Shown: positions 19,601 through 26,847, counted from the stretch's first letter. The stretch is DNA of 64,000 bases from Nostocoides sp. F2B08 (GCF_009184895.1 NZ_WESE01000008.1:62476-126475); one strand, 5' to 3'. The notes: generated by a model not told the origin, from the letters alone. Numbers and translations: made by a program.

Positions 19601-20387
19601 TGAGGATCGCCGGAGTGCCGGTCGCATCGGCCAGCGCGAGCATGCGGCGGGCATGCTCCCGGCACCCGGGAGTGCCCGGTGGCCCGTCGTGGCAGACGAC
19701 CTCGACGACGACGGCTCCCGGAAGGCTCCGGCGCCAGCGGACCAGCCGGTCGTGCGCCTCGCGATCCCGGCGTGCCAGGACGGCTCGTCCCACGTCACTG
19801 TCCGCTCCGAGCAGGACGACGAGAGCATCCGCCTCCTGCCCCCAGGACCGGATCCGCTCCCGGGAGGTGACCGGCCGGCCCCGGTCCCCGCGGGACAGCG
19901 CGTCGGCGTGGGCCTCGCTCACCACACGGCACAGCGCTCGCCACCCTGCCGCGTGCGGGACACCCGAGACAACTCCGCGACCCAGGACCGTGACCCTCGG
20001 CAGCCGGGCATCGACGTAGGACCCGCCCCGGACCGGGGTCCGCTGTCGCGACATCGGACCTGACCAGGGATGAGGCGAATCCGCATGTGTCTGGTCCGCC
20101 TGGATCTGATCTACATGTGTCTGGTCCGCACGTGTCGGATGTGCACGTGTCTGGTCTGCAGGGACCGAATCCGCACAGGCCAGGTCGACACCGAGCACCG
20201 GGGCGATACCGGACCTCGCGGCGGCGGTCGCGAACCGGACCGCGCCGTACAGCCCGTCACGGTCGGTGAGTGCGAGCGTGTGCTGACCGTGGTGAGCCGC
20301 CCGCTCGACGAGATCTTCCGGCATCGAGGCGCCGTAGCGCATGGAGAAGCCCGAGGCGACGTGGAGATGAGCGAAGTCGAGGGTCAT
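16665..20387 (-). CDS. dnaE2: Error-prone DNA polymerase, C-family (DnaE2 type)
   Basis: 1240 residues. It starts with a PHP domain (FAHLHVASGFSMRYGAS), then the C-family polymerase palm with the catalytic acidic motif LPDIDIDVES, the fingers, helix-hairpin-helix and an OB fold (VVWLAGTKV, VVFLTIDDGTGPADTTFFE). The order and length fit DnaE2, the SOS-induced translesion polymerase, rather than the roughly 1180-residue replicative DnaE1. The PHP domain carries an unusual insert at residues 77-106 made of six 5-residue units. It is the third gene behind the LexA box at 21352-21381, after DUF6504 and HEPN genes. No imuA' or imuB is in the window; DinB is two genes downstream. Final distinction from a second DnaE1 would need a tree. 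Confidence 0.9.
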   Translation of the reverse strand: MTLDFAHLHVASGFSMRYGASMPEDLVERAAHHGQHTLALTDRDGLYGAVRFATAAARSGIAPVLGVDLACADSVPADQTRAHPTRADQTHVDQIQADQTHADSPHPWSGPMSRQRTPVRGGSYVDARLPRVTVLGRGVVSGVPHAAGWRALCRVVSEAHADALSRGDRGRPVTSRERIRSWGQEADALVVLLGADSDVGRAVLARRDREAHDRLVRWRRSLPGAVVVEVVCHDGPPGTPGCREHARRMLALADATGTPAILSAAVRHRDRDQARVVDVLDASRRLVVLDRRHLDRTTDAAHLASTETMARLAEVVAVSPVRAAQLLHDTVALGAECTLDIRRDLGIGSVHLPEASVLGIPAGTDPQAVLQARCRGAVAERYPGADETLWARVQHRLAEELDVIARLGYATYFLTVAEVTDLIRDRGVRVAARGSGAGSLVNYLLRISGVDPIRYDLLMERFCSPLRAELPDIDIDVESARRTEIYEAVIERFGASRVTCVSMMDTYRVRHAIRDVGAALGMAPRDVDEIATSFPHIRARDARAAIADLPELRSRGFGAAHLQTFFDLVESLDGLPRHIALHPCGIVLSGAGLLDRTPVEPSLLGFPMSQFDKDDVEALGLLKLDVLGIRMQSAMAHAVGEIERTTGERIDLDDQAQVPFDDEETFAMIRTTRTLGCFQIESPGQRELIGKLGPTRFEDLIVDISLFRPGPVKSDMITPYLESRHGWRPVRYLHPSLVPALEETEGVVVFHEQVLHIVAVTTGVSLAQADEVRRAMGTPAGQVEIEAWWRPAAAARGYTSEEIDRIWEVLRSFASFGFCKAHAAAFALPTYHSAWLKTHHPAAFLAGVLTHDPGMYPKRLILDDARTIGIEILPVDVNASGADYVVEPVRGEDGDRVHRPGIRLSLTDVKGISAAEVARIAEAAPFLDLDDFWHRAGVSRPVVERLVTVGAFDRLHGIGAGGVGRRGQVTRRDLLLHVAALDRHSRSRGSGERTQLSLDLGDAPRLVAHGLPELTGVERVQAELEILGLDASAHVMDFYRPLTRAIGVTRAADLLSCRSGSVVWLAGTKVATQTPPIRSGRRVVFLTIDDGTGPADTTFFEDVQGPYAEVVFHSWMLLVRGVVRRTGDRGVSVRATGAWELSVLEEAWRDGGMPAVERRIAETDLMAALEADENIRGGHRRGRRVLVHASGFRQSPYADIAPAGTSRSRWPASDGDTGRWTAPAGPTRKIWHASPGSSGR
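20070..20159 (-). repeat. Six-unit 15-bp minisatellite inside dnaE2
   Basis: Read on the coding strand, residues 77-106 of the polymerase split into six pentapeptides: ADQTR, AHPTR, ADQTH, VDQIQ, ADQTH, ADSPH. Each is encoded by a degenerate 15-bp unit containing variants of CAGAC(C)ACA. The units stay in frame, so gain or loss of a unit would change length without destroying the protein. The insert lies in a loop of the PHP domain, away from the polymerase palm. Confidence 0.8.
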
Positions 20388-20461
20388 GGTCCGGCCTGTG
20401 TGATGAGGGGGGGTGGTGGGGCTGCGGTGAGGAGGGGGATGGGACTGCGGTGCGCGCTCGC

Positions 20462-20806
20462 TCAGCGGGTCAGGGAGTGGGCGACGAGCTCGAGGAACCG
20501 CTCGGCATCACGAAGGAGGTCGTCGGCCTCGCGAGCGCTGACCCGGCCGCGCCGGGAGGCGCAGCGGGCGAAGACGGCCGACCATTCGGCCAGCTCCGGG
20601 GCGAGAGCGGGGACGAGGTCCCAGACCGTGACCATCCCCCGGACCCGGGCGGAAGGACGGGAGCGGGCGGCGAGGACCGCCGCACCGGCCCGCAGGGCGG
20701 CGAGGTGGGCGATCTGGTAACGACGGTCGACGGTGGTCTCGTGCCGGGCGTCGATGAGGCTCTCCCGGGAGCGGTCGAGGAGGTCGAGGACGGCGGTGGC
20801 GGACAT
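20462..20806 (-). CDS. SAV_6107-type HEPN protein
   Basis: 114 residues from ATG 20806, with AAGGAGA six bases upstream. It is all-helical; the core RRYQIAHLAALRAGAAVLAA matches the SAV_6107 HEPN family, found in actinobacteria beside dnaE2-like genes. An R-x4-H arrangement is present (Arg29...His34), resembling the motif of catalytic HEPN RNases, but I cannot say whether it is placed for catalysis. HEPN proteins are often nucleases or toxins, though many are binding partners only. The gene lies 74 bp upstream of dnaE2 and 76 bp downstream of the DUF6504 gene, so it should be SOS induced with them. Confidence 0.8.
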   Translation of the reverse strand: MSATAVLDLLDRSRESLIDARHETTVDRRYQIAHLAALRAGAAVLAARSRPSARVRGMVTVWDLVPALAPELAEWSAVFARCASRRGRVSAREADDLLRDAERFLELVAHSLTR

Positions 20807-20882
20807 GGGTCTCTCCTTGGGTCGGTCTCGATGGCTTGTGAACCGTTGGGCGGTGACACCGGCCCGGTCGGTCGTGAGGACC

Positions 20883-21224
20883 TCAGTCGATGACGGCCAG
20901 CAGGTGCCAGGTGCCGTCGGTGTCGCAGGCGAGGTCGACCACCGATGTGCCACTGGCCATCCCCGCGCTCGCCTCGACCCGCCAGCAGCGTCGGACCGGC
21001 GCCTGCCCACCCCGCCACCACGGAGCCTGGTCGAGCCAGGTCGCGACGACGGACCGGACGGCGTAGTGCCGCCCGCGCCAGAGGAACGCCGACGGTGGGC
21101 CGTCGGCCGGCGACGACTCCCTCTGAGCCCCGGACTGGGTGGATCCGGACTGGGTGGATCCACCGGGACGGAGGTGAGCTGCCCGATCGGGATGGGCGAT
21201 GATGGGTTCGGCGTATGAACGCAT
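20883..21224 (-). CDS. DUF6504 protein, first gene of the SOS cassette
   Basis: 113 residues from ATG 21224. The N-terminal 45 residues are low complexity, including the duplicated STQSG. The conserved part begins at AFLWRGRHYAVRSVVATWLD, followed by WWRGG, a RCWRVEA block and a closing TWHLLAVID. This looks like DUF6504, which I recall mainly from the C-terminal tail of ImuB-type inactive Y-family polymerases. Here it stands alone. Its start is 128 bp from the LexA box, so it opens the transcript continuing into the HEPN protein, dnaE2, methyltransferase, dinB and DUF3040. A mutasome adaptor role is inferred from neighbours and the resemblance. Confidence 0.72.
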   Translation of the reverse strand: MRSYAEPIIAHPDRAAHLRPGGSTQSGSTQSGAQRESSPADGPPSAFLWRGRHYAVRSVVATWLDQAPWWRGGQAPVRRCWRVEASAGMASGTSVVDLACDTDGTWHLLAVID

Positions 21225-21351
21225 GGCGAGTCAGCCCCTGTCATGTGACGGTGAGAGACGATCGCGGGGAACGATCGCCGACGACGACTCCGGGCGGAGC
21301 CATCGGTGGTGCCCGCACATCGACTGCCCGGCGACTCGACCCCGCATCCGG

Positions 21352-21381
21352 ACAGTGTTCGAACACCTGTTCGAACACTGT
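21352..21381 (-). promoter_or_regulatory. LexA (SOS) box in a perfect 30-bp palindrome
   Basis: ACAGTGTTCGAACA (21352-21365), a CC centre, then the exact inverted repeat to 21381. Within it TCGAAC-ACCT-GTTCGA (21359-21374) is a perfect match to the actinobacterial LexA consensus TCGAAC-N4-GTTCGA. It overlaps the -10 of the minus-strand promoter annotated alongside, so bound LexA would block initiation. Confidence 0.92.
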
Positions 21382-21407
21382 AGGCCATCACCATGCTCGG
21401 CCGTCAA
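21377..21407 (-). promoter_or_regulatory. Promoter of the SOS mutagenesis cassette
   Basis: On the minus strand TTGACG (21407-21402) is followed after 19 bases by TACAGT (21382-21377). Both fit housekeeping-sigma elements, though the spacer is one or two bases longer than ideal. The -10 lies in the left edge of the LexA palindrome. Transcription would leave a leader of roughly 140 bases before the DUF6504 start at 21224. Confidence 0.6.
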
Positions 21408-21462
21408 GGGGTCGGATGGCCGATGGGGACGATCTCGTGACCGCACCGGAGGACACCGCTCG

Positions 21463-21500
21463 CCGGCCTCAGGGAATGGATCCGGCCTCAGGGAATGGAT
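21463..21500. repeat. Perfect tandem 19-bp duplication
   Basis: CCGGCCTCAGGGAATGGAT occurs twice back to back (21463-21481 and 21482-21500), between the SOS promoter and the 3' end of the decarboxylase gene that stops at 21513. No dyad long enough for a terminator is evident in the unit. It may be a replication-slippage product. Confidence 0.9.
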
Positions 21501-21512
21501 ACGGACGGAGGC

Positions 21513-22937
21513 TCAGACCCCCGAGACCACCCGCAGCGTGTGGAGGCCCGGATCCGCCGCATACGCGATGCGGATTCCTGCGGACCGGGCCTGGGACAGC
21601 GCCTCCAGGATCTCCTCGGTGACCAGCTCCCCCGGAGCGAGGACCGGGATCCCCGGCGGATAGGGAGCCACGAGCTCTGCGCTCACCCGGCCCACGGCCG
21701 ACGTCCGGGAGACCGTGTCACGGCCGGCGAAGAAGGCCTCCCGCGGGCTCAGGACCTGCACCGGCTCGATGCCGTACGAGACCGGCACGGCCACGGGGCG
21801 AGGCGCGCCCCGCCGCCTCTGCACCGAGGCGACCAGTGCGTCGGTCAGGGCACCGATGCTCCTCTCGTCGTCCGCCAGCGTCACGACAGCCACGACGAGG
21901 TCCCGCTCCACGCTCTCGACCGTGATGCCTCGGGCCGACAGATCGGCCTCCACGGCAAGGCCGTCTGCGCCGGTCCCGGCGAGGCCGACGGTCAGCTTGA
22001 GCGGATCGGTGCCCGGCCCGTCGAGGACGACACAGCCCTCGACCGCAGCCAGCCGCTCCCGGGCATTCCCGACAGCGGCCAGTGCCGTCCCGAGAAGGGC
22101 CTGGCCGTCCTTCGCCAGCAGGGCCCGGGATGCGTCGATGCTGGCGAGGATCGCACCCGACGGACTGGTCGTGGCCGTCGCCTCGACCCCGGCGTCCAGC
22201 CGAGCCGCATCGATCCGGCCACCGCGGGTCAGCACCATCGCACCCTGACTCCAGGCCGGCAGCGTCTTGTGCGCGCTGAGCACCATCGCGTCGGCGCCCG
22301 CCGCGAGCGCATGCGGCGGCAGACCGGGATGGAAGCCGAAGTGCGCGGCCCAGGCGGCGTCGACGACGAGCGGCACCCCTGCCTCGTGCGACACCAGCGC
22401 CAGCCGCGACACGTCACCGACGGTGCCGACGTATGACGGGTCGCCGACCAGAACGGCCCGGGTCCGCGGATGTCCGACGAGCGTCCGGCTCAGGTCCTGC
22501 GCATCGACCCCGAGCGGCAGACCCGTCCCGGGGTCGATCCGGGGGCGGACCCATACCGGCTGCAGTCCGGCCAGGACCAGACCGAGGAACATCGATCGGT
22601 GCAGGGTGCGACTGACGACGACGGTGTCCCCGTCTCCGCCGAGGGCCAGAGCGAGTGCCTGGTTGGCGTGCGTCGAGCCACCGCACGAGAAGCGGCACAG
22701 GTCAGCGCCCCAGAGCTCGGCCGCGAGCCGCTCCGCCCGCTCCAGCACCCCGCCCTCCAGGCGCATCGTGTCGAGCCCCGCATACAACGGCACATCACCG
22801 CCGACGACATCGCCGACCAGATCGCGGCGGTGCTTGTGGCCCGGGATGGTGAACGCGGTGGGCGGGCTCTCGGCGAAGCGCAGCCACGCGTCCAGCAGAG
22901 GCGCGTCGGCGCGCAGACCGCGCGGATCAGTCGGCAC
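21513..22937 (-). CDS. PLP-dependent Orn/Lys/Arg decarboxylase-family protein
   Basis: 474 residues from GTG 22937. Fold type I motifs are present: FTIPGHKHRRD near the N terminus, FSCGGSTHANQALALAL at the cofactor phosphate site, and VLSAHKTLPAWSQGAM with the PLP-binding lysine. A C-terminal decarboxylase domain contains PVSYGIEP and LVAPYPPGIPVLAPGE. The N-terminal wing domain of the large inducible enterobacterial enzymes is missing, as in Bacillus-type SpeA. It probably makes a polyamine or its precursor; the amino acid decarboxylated cannot be told. The start overlaps the 3' end of the M20 peptidase by 11 bp, so the two are likely cotranscribed. Confidence 0.83.
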   Translation of the reverse strand: MPTDPRGLRADAPLLDAWLRFAESPPTAFTIPGHKHRRDLVGDVVGGDVPLYAGLDTMRLEGGVLERAERLAAELWGADLCRFSCGGSTHANQALALALGGDGDTVVVSRTLHRSMFLGLVLAGLQPVWVRPRIDPGTGLPLGVDAQDLSRTLVGHPRTRAVLVGDPSYVGTVGDVSRLALVSHEAGVPLVVDAAWAAHFGFHPGLPPHALAAGADAMVLSAHKTLPAWSQGAMVLTRGGRIDAARLDAGVEATATTSPSGAILASIDASRALLAKDGQALLGTALAAVGNARERLAAVEGCVVLDGPGTDPLKLTVGLAGTGADGLAVEADLSARGITVESVERDLVVAVVTLADDERSIGALTDALVASVQRRRGAPRPVAVPVSYGIEPVQVLSPREAFFAGRDTVSRTSAVGRVSAELVAPYPPGIPVLAPGELVTEEILEALSQARSAGIRIAYAADPGLHTLRVVSGV

Positions 22938-24081
22938 GAGCGCCCCAGAGCTCCGGCATCCCGAGGGTGTCGACGAGCACACGGGTGAACGCCCGCAGCT
23001 GGGCCAGATCGACCCACTCGTCATCGGAGTGCAGGCCACCGCCGGAGGGACCGCTCACCACCGTCGGACACACCCGCTGCCAGAGCGGCGCCTCGAGCCA
23101 GTACGGCGCGTCGAGCCCCCACCCGGTCCCGAGTCGTTCACCGAGCGCCTCCCCCCACCGCCGCGCGGGGCCGGCGGTGTCACAGCGCCACGGCTCTCGC
23201 TGGGCCAGGACCTCGATCGTCGTATCCCAGTCCGGCTCGAGCAGGGTGCGGATCTCCGTCACCACCTCGACGAGCGTCTCACCCGGTGCCACCCGTCGCT
23301 CGACGACACACTCCGCCGCGGCGGGGATGACGAAGGGCGACTCCCCTCCTCTGGCCACGGTAACCATGAGGTCTCCCCCAGCAGCACGCACGCGGGGGGC
23401 GTGCTCATCGACCGCCGCGATGAGTCGCCCGAGTCGGCTCACCGCGTTGGTCCCCAGATCCGGCTGTGAGCTGTGCGCCGCGCGGCCACCGATGCGCACC
23501 AGAACCACCGCGAACCCACGAACCGAGCGAGCGAGGGCCAGGTCCGTCGGCTCGGCGATGAGGCAGACATCGGGGCGGATGCCCAGTGCGGGCAGCGCGG
23601 CGATCACCGTCTCGCTCCCGAGGCCGGCGTCCTCCTCGTCGGCGACGAGAGCCAGAACCGGACGGACCACACCGAATTCGGCGGCGCGCTCCGCCGCCAC
23701 GACGAGTGCCGCCACGCCGGCCTTCATGTCGGCGGCTCCCCGACCGAACATCCGGTCACCCACGACCCTTGCGGAGAAGGGCTCGACCATCGCCCCCGGC
23801 CCCACCGTGTCGAGGTGTCCGTTGAGGATGACCGTGGGCAGCCGCTCCGAGTCGGGTGGATAGGCGACCAGACTCGGCCGGTCGGCGTCCTCGTGCGGGG
23901 TGAGAACATGGGTCGTGAACCCGGCACGGTCGAGTCGGGACCTGAGGTGCTCGACGGCGGCCCTCTCTCCGGGGGCGCCGGTGACCAGACCGGGGTTCGT
24001 CGTGTCGAGGGAGACCAGGGCGGCTGCCAGGCGCGTCGCGTCCTCGCCGGCGTCGGAGCTGGGCACGATGGTCACGGCCAC
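22927..24081 (-). CDS. M20 family metallopeptidase / deacylase
   Basis: 384 residues from GTG 24081. The zinc ligands and catalytic residues of the ArgE/DapE/carboxypeptidase G2 family are visible: ILNGHLDTVGPG (His, Asp), GRGAADMKAG (bridging Asp), LVADEEDAGLGS (catalytic Glu pair) and LIAEPTDLA. The dimerisation lid domain follows (GRAAHSSQPDLGTNAV). Such enzymes remove acyl or amino-acyl groups from small substrates in the cytoplasm. The C terminus GPSGGGLHSDDEWV carries the last zinc histidine. Coupling to the downstream decarboxylase suggests an amino-acid or polyamine-related substrate, but this is only context. Confidence 0.88.
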   Translation of the reverse strand: MAVTIVPSSDAGEDATRLAAALVSLDTTNPGLVTGAPGERAAVEHLRSRLDRAGFTTHVLTPHEDADRPSLVAYPPDSERLPTVILNGHLDTVGPGAMVEPFSARVVGDRMFGRGAADMKAGVAALVVAAERAAEFGVVRPVLALVADEEDAGLGSETVIAALPALGIRPDVCLIAEPTDLALARSVRGFAVVLVRIGGRAAHSSQPDLGTNAVSRLGRLIAAVDEHAPRVRAAGGDLMVTVARGGESPFVIPAAAECVVERRVAPGETLVEVVTEIRTLLEPDWDTTIEVLAQREPWRCDTAGPARRWGEALGERLGTGWGLDAPYWLEAPLWQRVCPTVVSGPSGGGLHSDDEWVDLAQLRAFTRVLVDTLGMPELWGARAD

Positions 24082-24240
24082 AGGGTAGCCAGACGACCTC
24101 CGGACCAGGCCGGGAGCGCACGGGTGCGGCTACAGTGACGCCGAGGCAGGCCCCGTGACGTCGAGCCCACCAGGAGGCGACCCAACCCAGGGCTGCCGCC
24201 GCTCCGGGCTCGGACGGCACTACCCCACTCGGAGGACAAC

Positions 24241-24780
24241 ATGAGCACGACCGACCCGCGAGCCGCTCGACTCGACCACCCGAGCGTTGCGGCAGTCCGG
24301 ACGGCTCTCGCCGAGCACGCCCGGTTGGCCGGACGTCCGGAGCCCGAGGTCACCGTCCTTCCCGATGCGGTGCGCACGGCTCAGGCCGCAGCCGACGCGC
24401 TCGGCGTCACGGCCGCGCAGATCGCGAACTCGCTGATCTTCGTCGCGGTCCACGTCGACGGACGGCGCACCCCACTCCTCGTCCTCGCCAGTGGAGGTGC
24501 CCGCGTCGACACCGAGCTGCTCGCCCGACTCGCGGGCCTGGCCGCCCTCGAGCGCGCGGACGCCGACTACGTCCGCACCGAGACCGGGTTCGCCATCGGC
24601 GGAGTGGCGCCGGTGGCGCATCGCACGACCTCCGGCGAGCCGCTGCGGACGATCGTCGACATCGAGCTCGCGGACCACGAGGAGGTGTGGGCCGCCGCAG
24701 GCCACAGCCACACGGTGTTCCCGACGACCTACGCGGATCTGCTCGCCATCACCGGAGGGGAACCGCTGCAGGTTCGGTAG
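24241..24780 (+). CDS. YbaK/EbsC-family aminoacyl-tRNA deacylase
   Basis: 179 residues from ATG 24241, preceded by GGAGG. The fold signature is seen in AADALGVTAAQIANSLIF, the conserved LVLASGGARVDTELLARLAG, and TGFAIGGVAPVAHRT with the glycine-rich GxxPxx loop. YbaK/ProX proteins hydrolyse mischarged aminoacyl-tRNAs, for example Cys-tRNA-Pro, in trans. A TACAGT element at 24131-24136 could be its -10, leaving a leader of about 100 bases. It is divergent from the M20 gene and convergent with metF, so it is probably monocistronic. Confidence 0.88.
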   Translation: MSTTDPRAARLDHPSVAAVRTALAEHARLAGRPEPEVTVLPDAVRTAQAAADALGVTAAQIANSLIFVAVHVDGRRTPLLVLASGGARVDTELLARLAGLAALERADADYVRTETGFAIGGVAPVAHRTTSGEPLRTIVDIELADHEEVWAAAGHSHTVFPTTYADLLAITGGEPLQVR

Positions 24781-24802
24781 CGGCCGAGAGGATGTGGGAC
24801 GG

Positions 24803-25714
24803 TCACAGCGAGAGGTTGCGGTAGACCTCGAGCGTCGCGGTGGAACGGTTCATCGTGATGAAGTGGATGCCGGGAGCACCCTCGGCGAGCATGCGCTCGG
24901 CGAGCTCGGTGGCGATCTGCACGCCGACCGCACGGACCGCGTCGGCGTCGTCGGCCACCGCGGTGAGCCGGTCGAGGACCGGCGCGGGCAGCGGGGTGCC
25001 CATAAGCTCGCTCATCCGGGCGATCTGGCGCAGGTTGGTGACCGGCATCAACCCGGGCGTGACGGGCAGGTCCCGTCGCTCGGCGACCCGGTCACGCAAC
25101 CGCAGATATGCGTCCGCGTCGAACACCATCTGCGTGACGGCGAAGGTCGCACCGGCGTCGGCCTTGCGGACCAGCACCTCGACGTCGTGGTCGAGATCGG
25201 GGCTCTCCGGATGCACATCGGGAAAGGCCGCCACACCCACGGTGAAGTCACCGAGGGAACGCACGAGGGCCACCAGCTGGTCGGCGTGGTCGAGCCCGCC
25301 GGGATGGGCCACCCACTGCCCGCGTACATCGCCCGGCGGGTCCCCCCGCAGGGCGAGCACGTTGCGCACCCCGGCCGACGCATACTGACCGACGACCCGC
25401 CGGAGCGAGCCGACCGACGCTCCGACACACGTGAGGTGGGCCAGCGGCGTCAGCGTCGTCTCGCGGGAGATGCGCTCGGTGACCCGGACGGTCCGGTCCT
25501 GCGTCGAGCCGCCGGCTCCGTAGGTGACCGACACGAAGGCCGGTCGCACCGCCTCGAGGCGACGGATGGCCTGCCAGAGCGCGGCCTCGGACGCGTCGTC
25601 CTTGGGCGGGAAGAACTCGAAGGAGATCGAGGCCGGCGGTGCCGCCAGGTTCGCCGGGATCGACGCCGTGACATGCGTCGGGCGCTCCAGTCGCGACGGG
25701 AGACCAGTGGCCAT
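24803..25714 (-). CDS. metF: Methylenetetrahydrofolate reductase
   Basis: 303 residues from ATG 25714, preferred to a TTG nine bases upstream. The TIM-barrel signatures are ISFEFFPPKDD near the N terminus, FVSVTYGAGGS, HLTCVGAS and NVLALRGDPPGD, with QMVFDADAYLR for folate and FAD contacts. It reduces methylene-THF to methyl-THF for methionine synthesis. It is divergent from the polyprenyl synthase with a 62-bp intergenic space. The same divergent pair occurs in M. tuberculosis as Rv2172c/Rv2173. No S-box or other riboswitch was seen upstream. Confidence 0.93.
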   Translation of the reverse strand: MATGLPSRLERPTHVTASIPANLAAPPASISFEFFPPKDDASEAALWQAIRRLEAVRPAFVSVTYGAGGSTQDRTVRVTERISRETTLTPLAHLTCVGASVGSLRRVVGQYASAGVRNVLALRGDPPGDVRGQWVAHPGGLDHADQLVALVRSLGDFTVGVAAFPDVHPESPDLDHDVEVLVRKADAGATFAVTQMVFDADAYLRLRDRVAERRDLPVTPGLMPVTNLRQIARMSELMGTPLPAPVLDRLTAVADDADAVRAVGVQIATELAERMLAEGAPGIHFITMNRSTATLEVYRNLSL

Positions 25715-25776
25715 GCCGCCCAAGGTAGCCGACGGTGCTCCCGTAGGCTGCCACCATCCACGATGAGGAAGGACCC

Positions 25777-26847
25777 ATGAGCAGCGTCATCGCCCGTGTC
25801 CAGCGGCGCGCCGACGCCGAGATCGCCCGGCAGCGCGTCCTGCTCGCCGACCTCGGCCCGGACGTCGCCGATCTGCTCGACGTGTGCGAGTTCCTGCTGC
25901 AGGGTGGCAAGAGGCTGCGGGCGTCGTTCGTCGTGTGGGGTTACTGCTCGGTGGCCGGCGTGAGCGCCGACGACGCACCCGAGGGCGTCATCGACCTCGC
26001 GACGGCGATGGAGCTCTTCCAGGCGGGAGCGCTCATCCACGACGACGTCATGGACGGTTCCGACACCCGGCGCGGCGCTCCCGCCGCACATGTCCGCCTC
26101 GCGAACCGCCACCGTGAGCGGGGCTGGCTCGGGCCCGCCGACCGCACGGGCCTGGCCGGCGCGGTCCTGGCCGGCAACCTCTGCCTGGGTGCCGCCGAGG
26201 ACCTCGTCTCGGGCGCGGAGTTGCCGGGCGACGCCGGGTCGGCCGCCCGCGCGATGTTCGCGACGATGCGGACCCAGCTGATGGCGGGCCAGTACCTCGA
26301 CGTCGTCGAGTCGGTCAGGCCCTGGGACGACCTGCCCGGCTCCGAGCGGCTCCAGCGCGCCGATCGGGTGATCCGCTTCAAGAGCGCCAAGTACTCGGTC
26401 GAGCACCCCGTTCTCATCGGCGCGCTCGCTGCCGGCGCGGACGAGAACCGGATCGACGCCTTGTCCCGCTACGGACTGTCCATCGGCCGCGCGTTCCAGC
26501 TGCGCGACGACCTGCTCGGTGTCTTCGGCGACCCGGCGGTCACCGGCAAGCCGGCCGGCGACGACCTGCGTGAGGGCAAGCGCACCGTTCTCGTCGCCGC
26601 GGCGTTGGAGCGGCTCGACCCCGACGGCCGGGCACGTCTGCTCGCCGACCTGGGGCGGCCCGAACCGGAGGTCGTCGCCGCGCTCCAGAAGCAGATCGCC
26701 GACACGGGTGCGGTCGACTGGGTCGAGTCGCGAATCGCCGCGCTGGTCTCAGAGGCGGGCTCGGCTCTCGCGGACGCGGACCTCTCCGACGAGGGGTATG
26801 CGGCGCTCACCGACCTCGCCGACCAGGCCACCCGACGGGTCGCCTGA
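25777..26847 (+). CDS. Polyprenyl (geranylgeranyl-type) diphosphate synthase
   Basis: 356 residues. The first aspartate-rich motif is LIHDDVMDGSDTRRG and the second QLRDDLLGVFGD, with GGKRLRASFV for diphosphate binding near residue 50. It condenses IPP units onto an allylic diphosphate, supplying C15-C20 or longer chains for carotenoids, quinones or decaprenyl phosphate. The spacing before the first DDxxD motif would set the chain length, but I do not assign it. The ATG follows AGGAAGGA by a few bases. It corresponds in position to idsA2 (Rv2173) of M. tuberculosis. Confidence 0.9.
   Translation: MSSVIARVQRRADAEIARQRVLLADLGPDVADLLDVCEFLLQGGKRLRASFVVWGYCSVAGVSADDAPEGVIDLATAMELFQAGALIHDDVMDGSDTRRGAPAAHVRLANRHRERGWLGPADRTGLAGAVLAGNLCLGAAEDLVSGAELPGDAGSAARAMFATMRTQLMAGQYLDVVESVRPWDDLPGSERLQRADRVIRFKSAKYSVEHPVLIGALAAGADENRIDALSRYGLSIGRAFQLRDDLLGVFGDPAVTGKPAGDDLREGKRTVLVAAALERLDPDGRARLLADLGRPEPEVVAALQKQIADTGAVDWVESRIAALVSEAGSALADADLSDEGYAALTDLADQATRRVA

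Noticed and set aside
25715-25776. S-box or other methionine riboswitch upstream of metF.
   Set aside because: Only 62 bp separate the divergent starts and no such structure fits.
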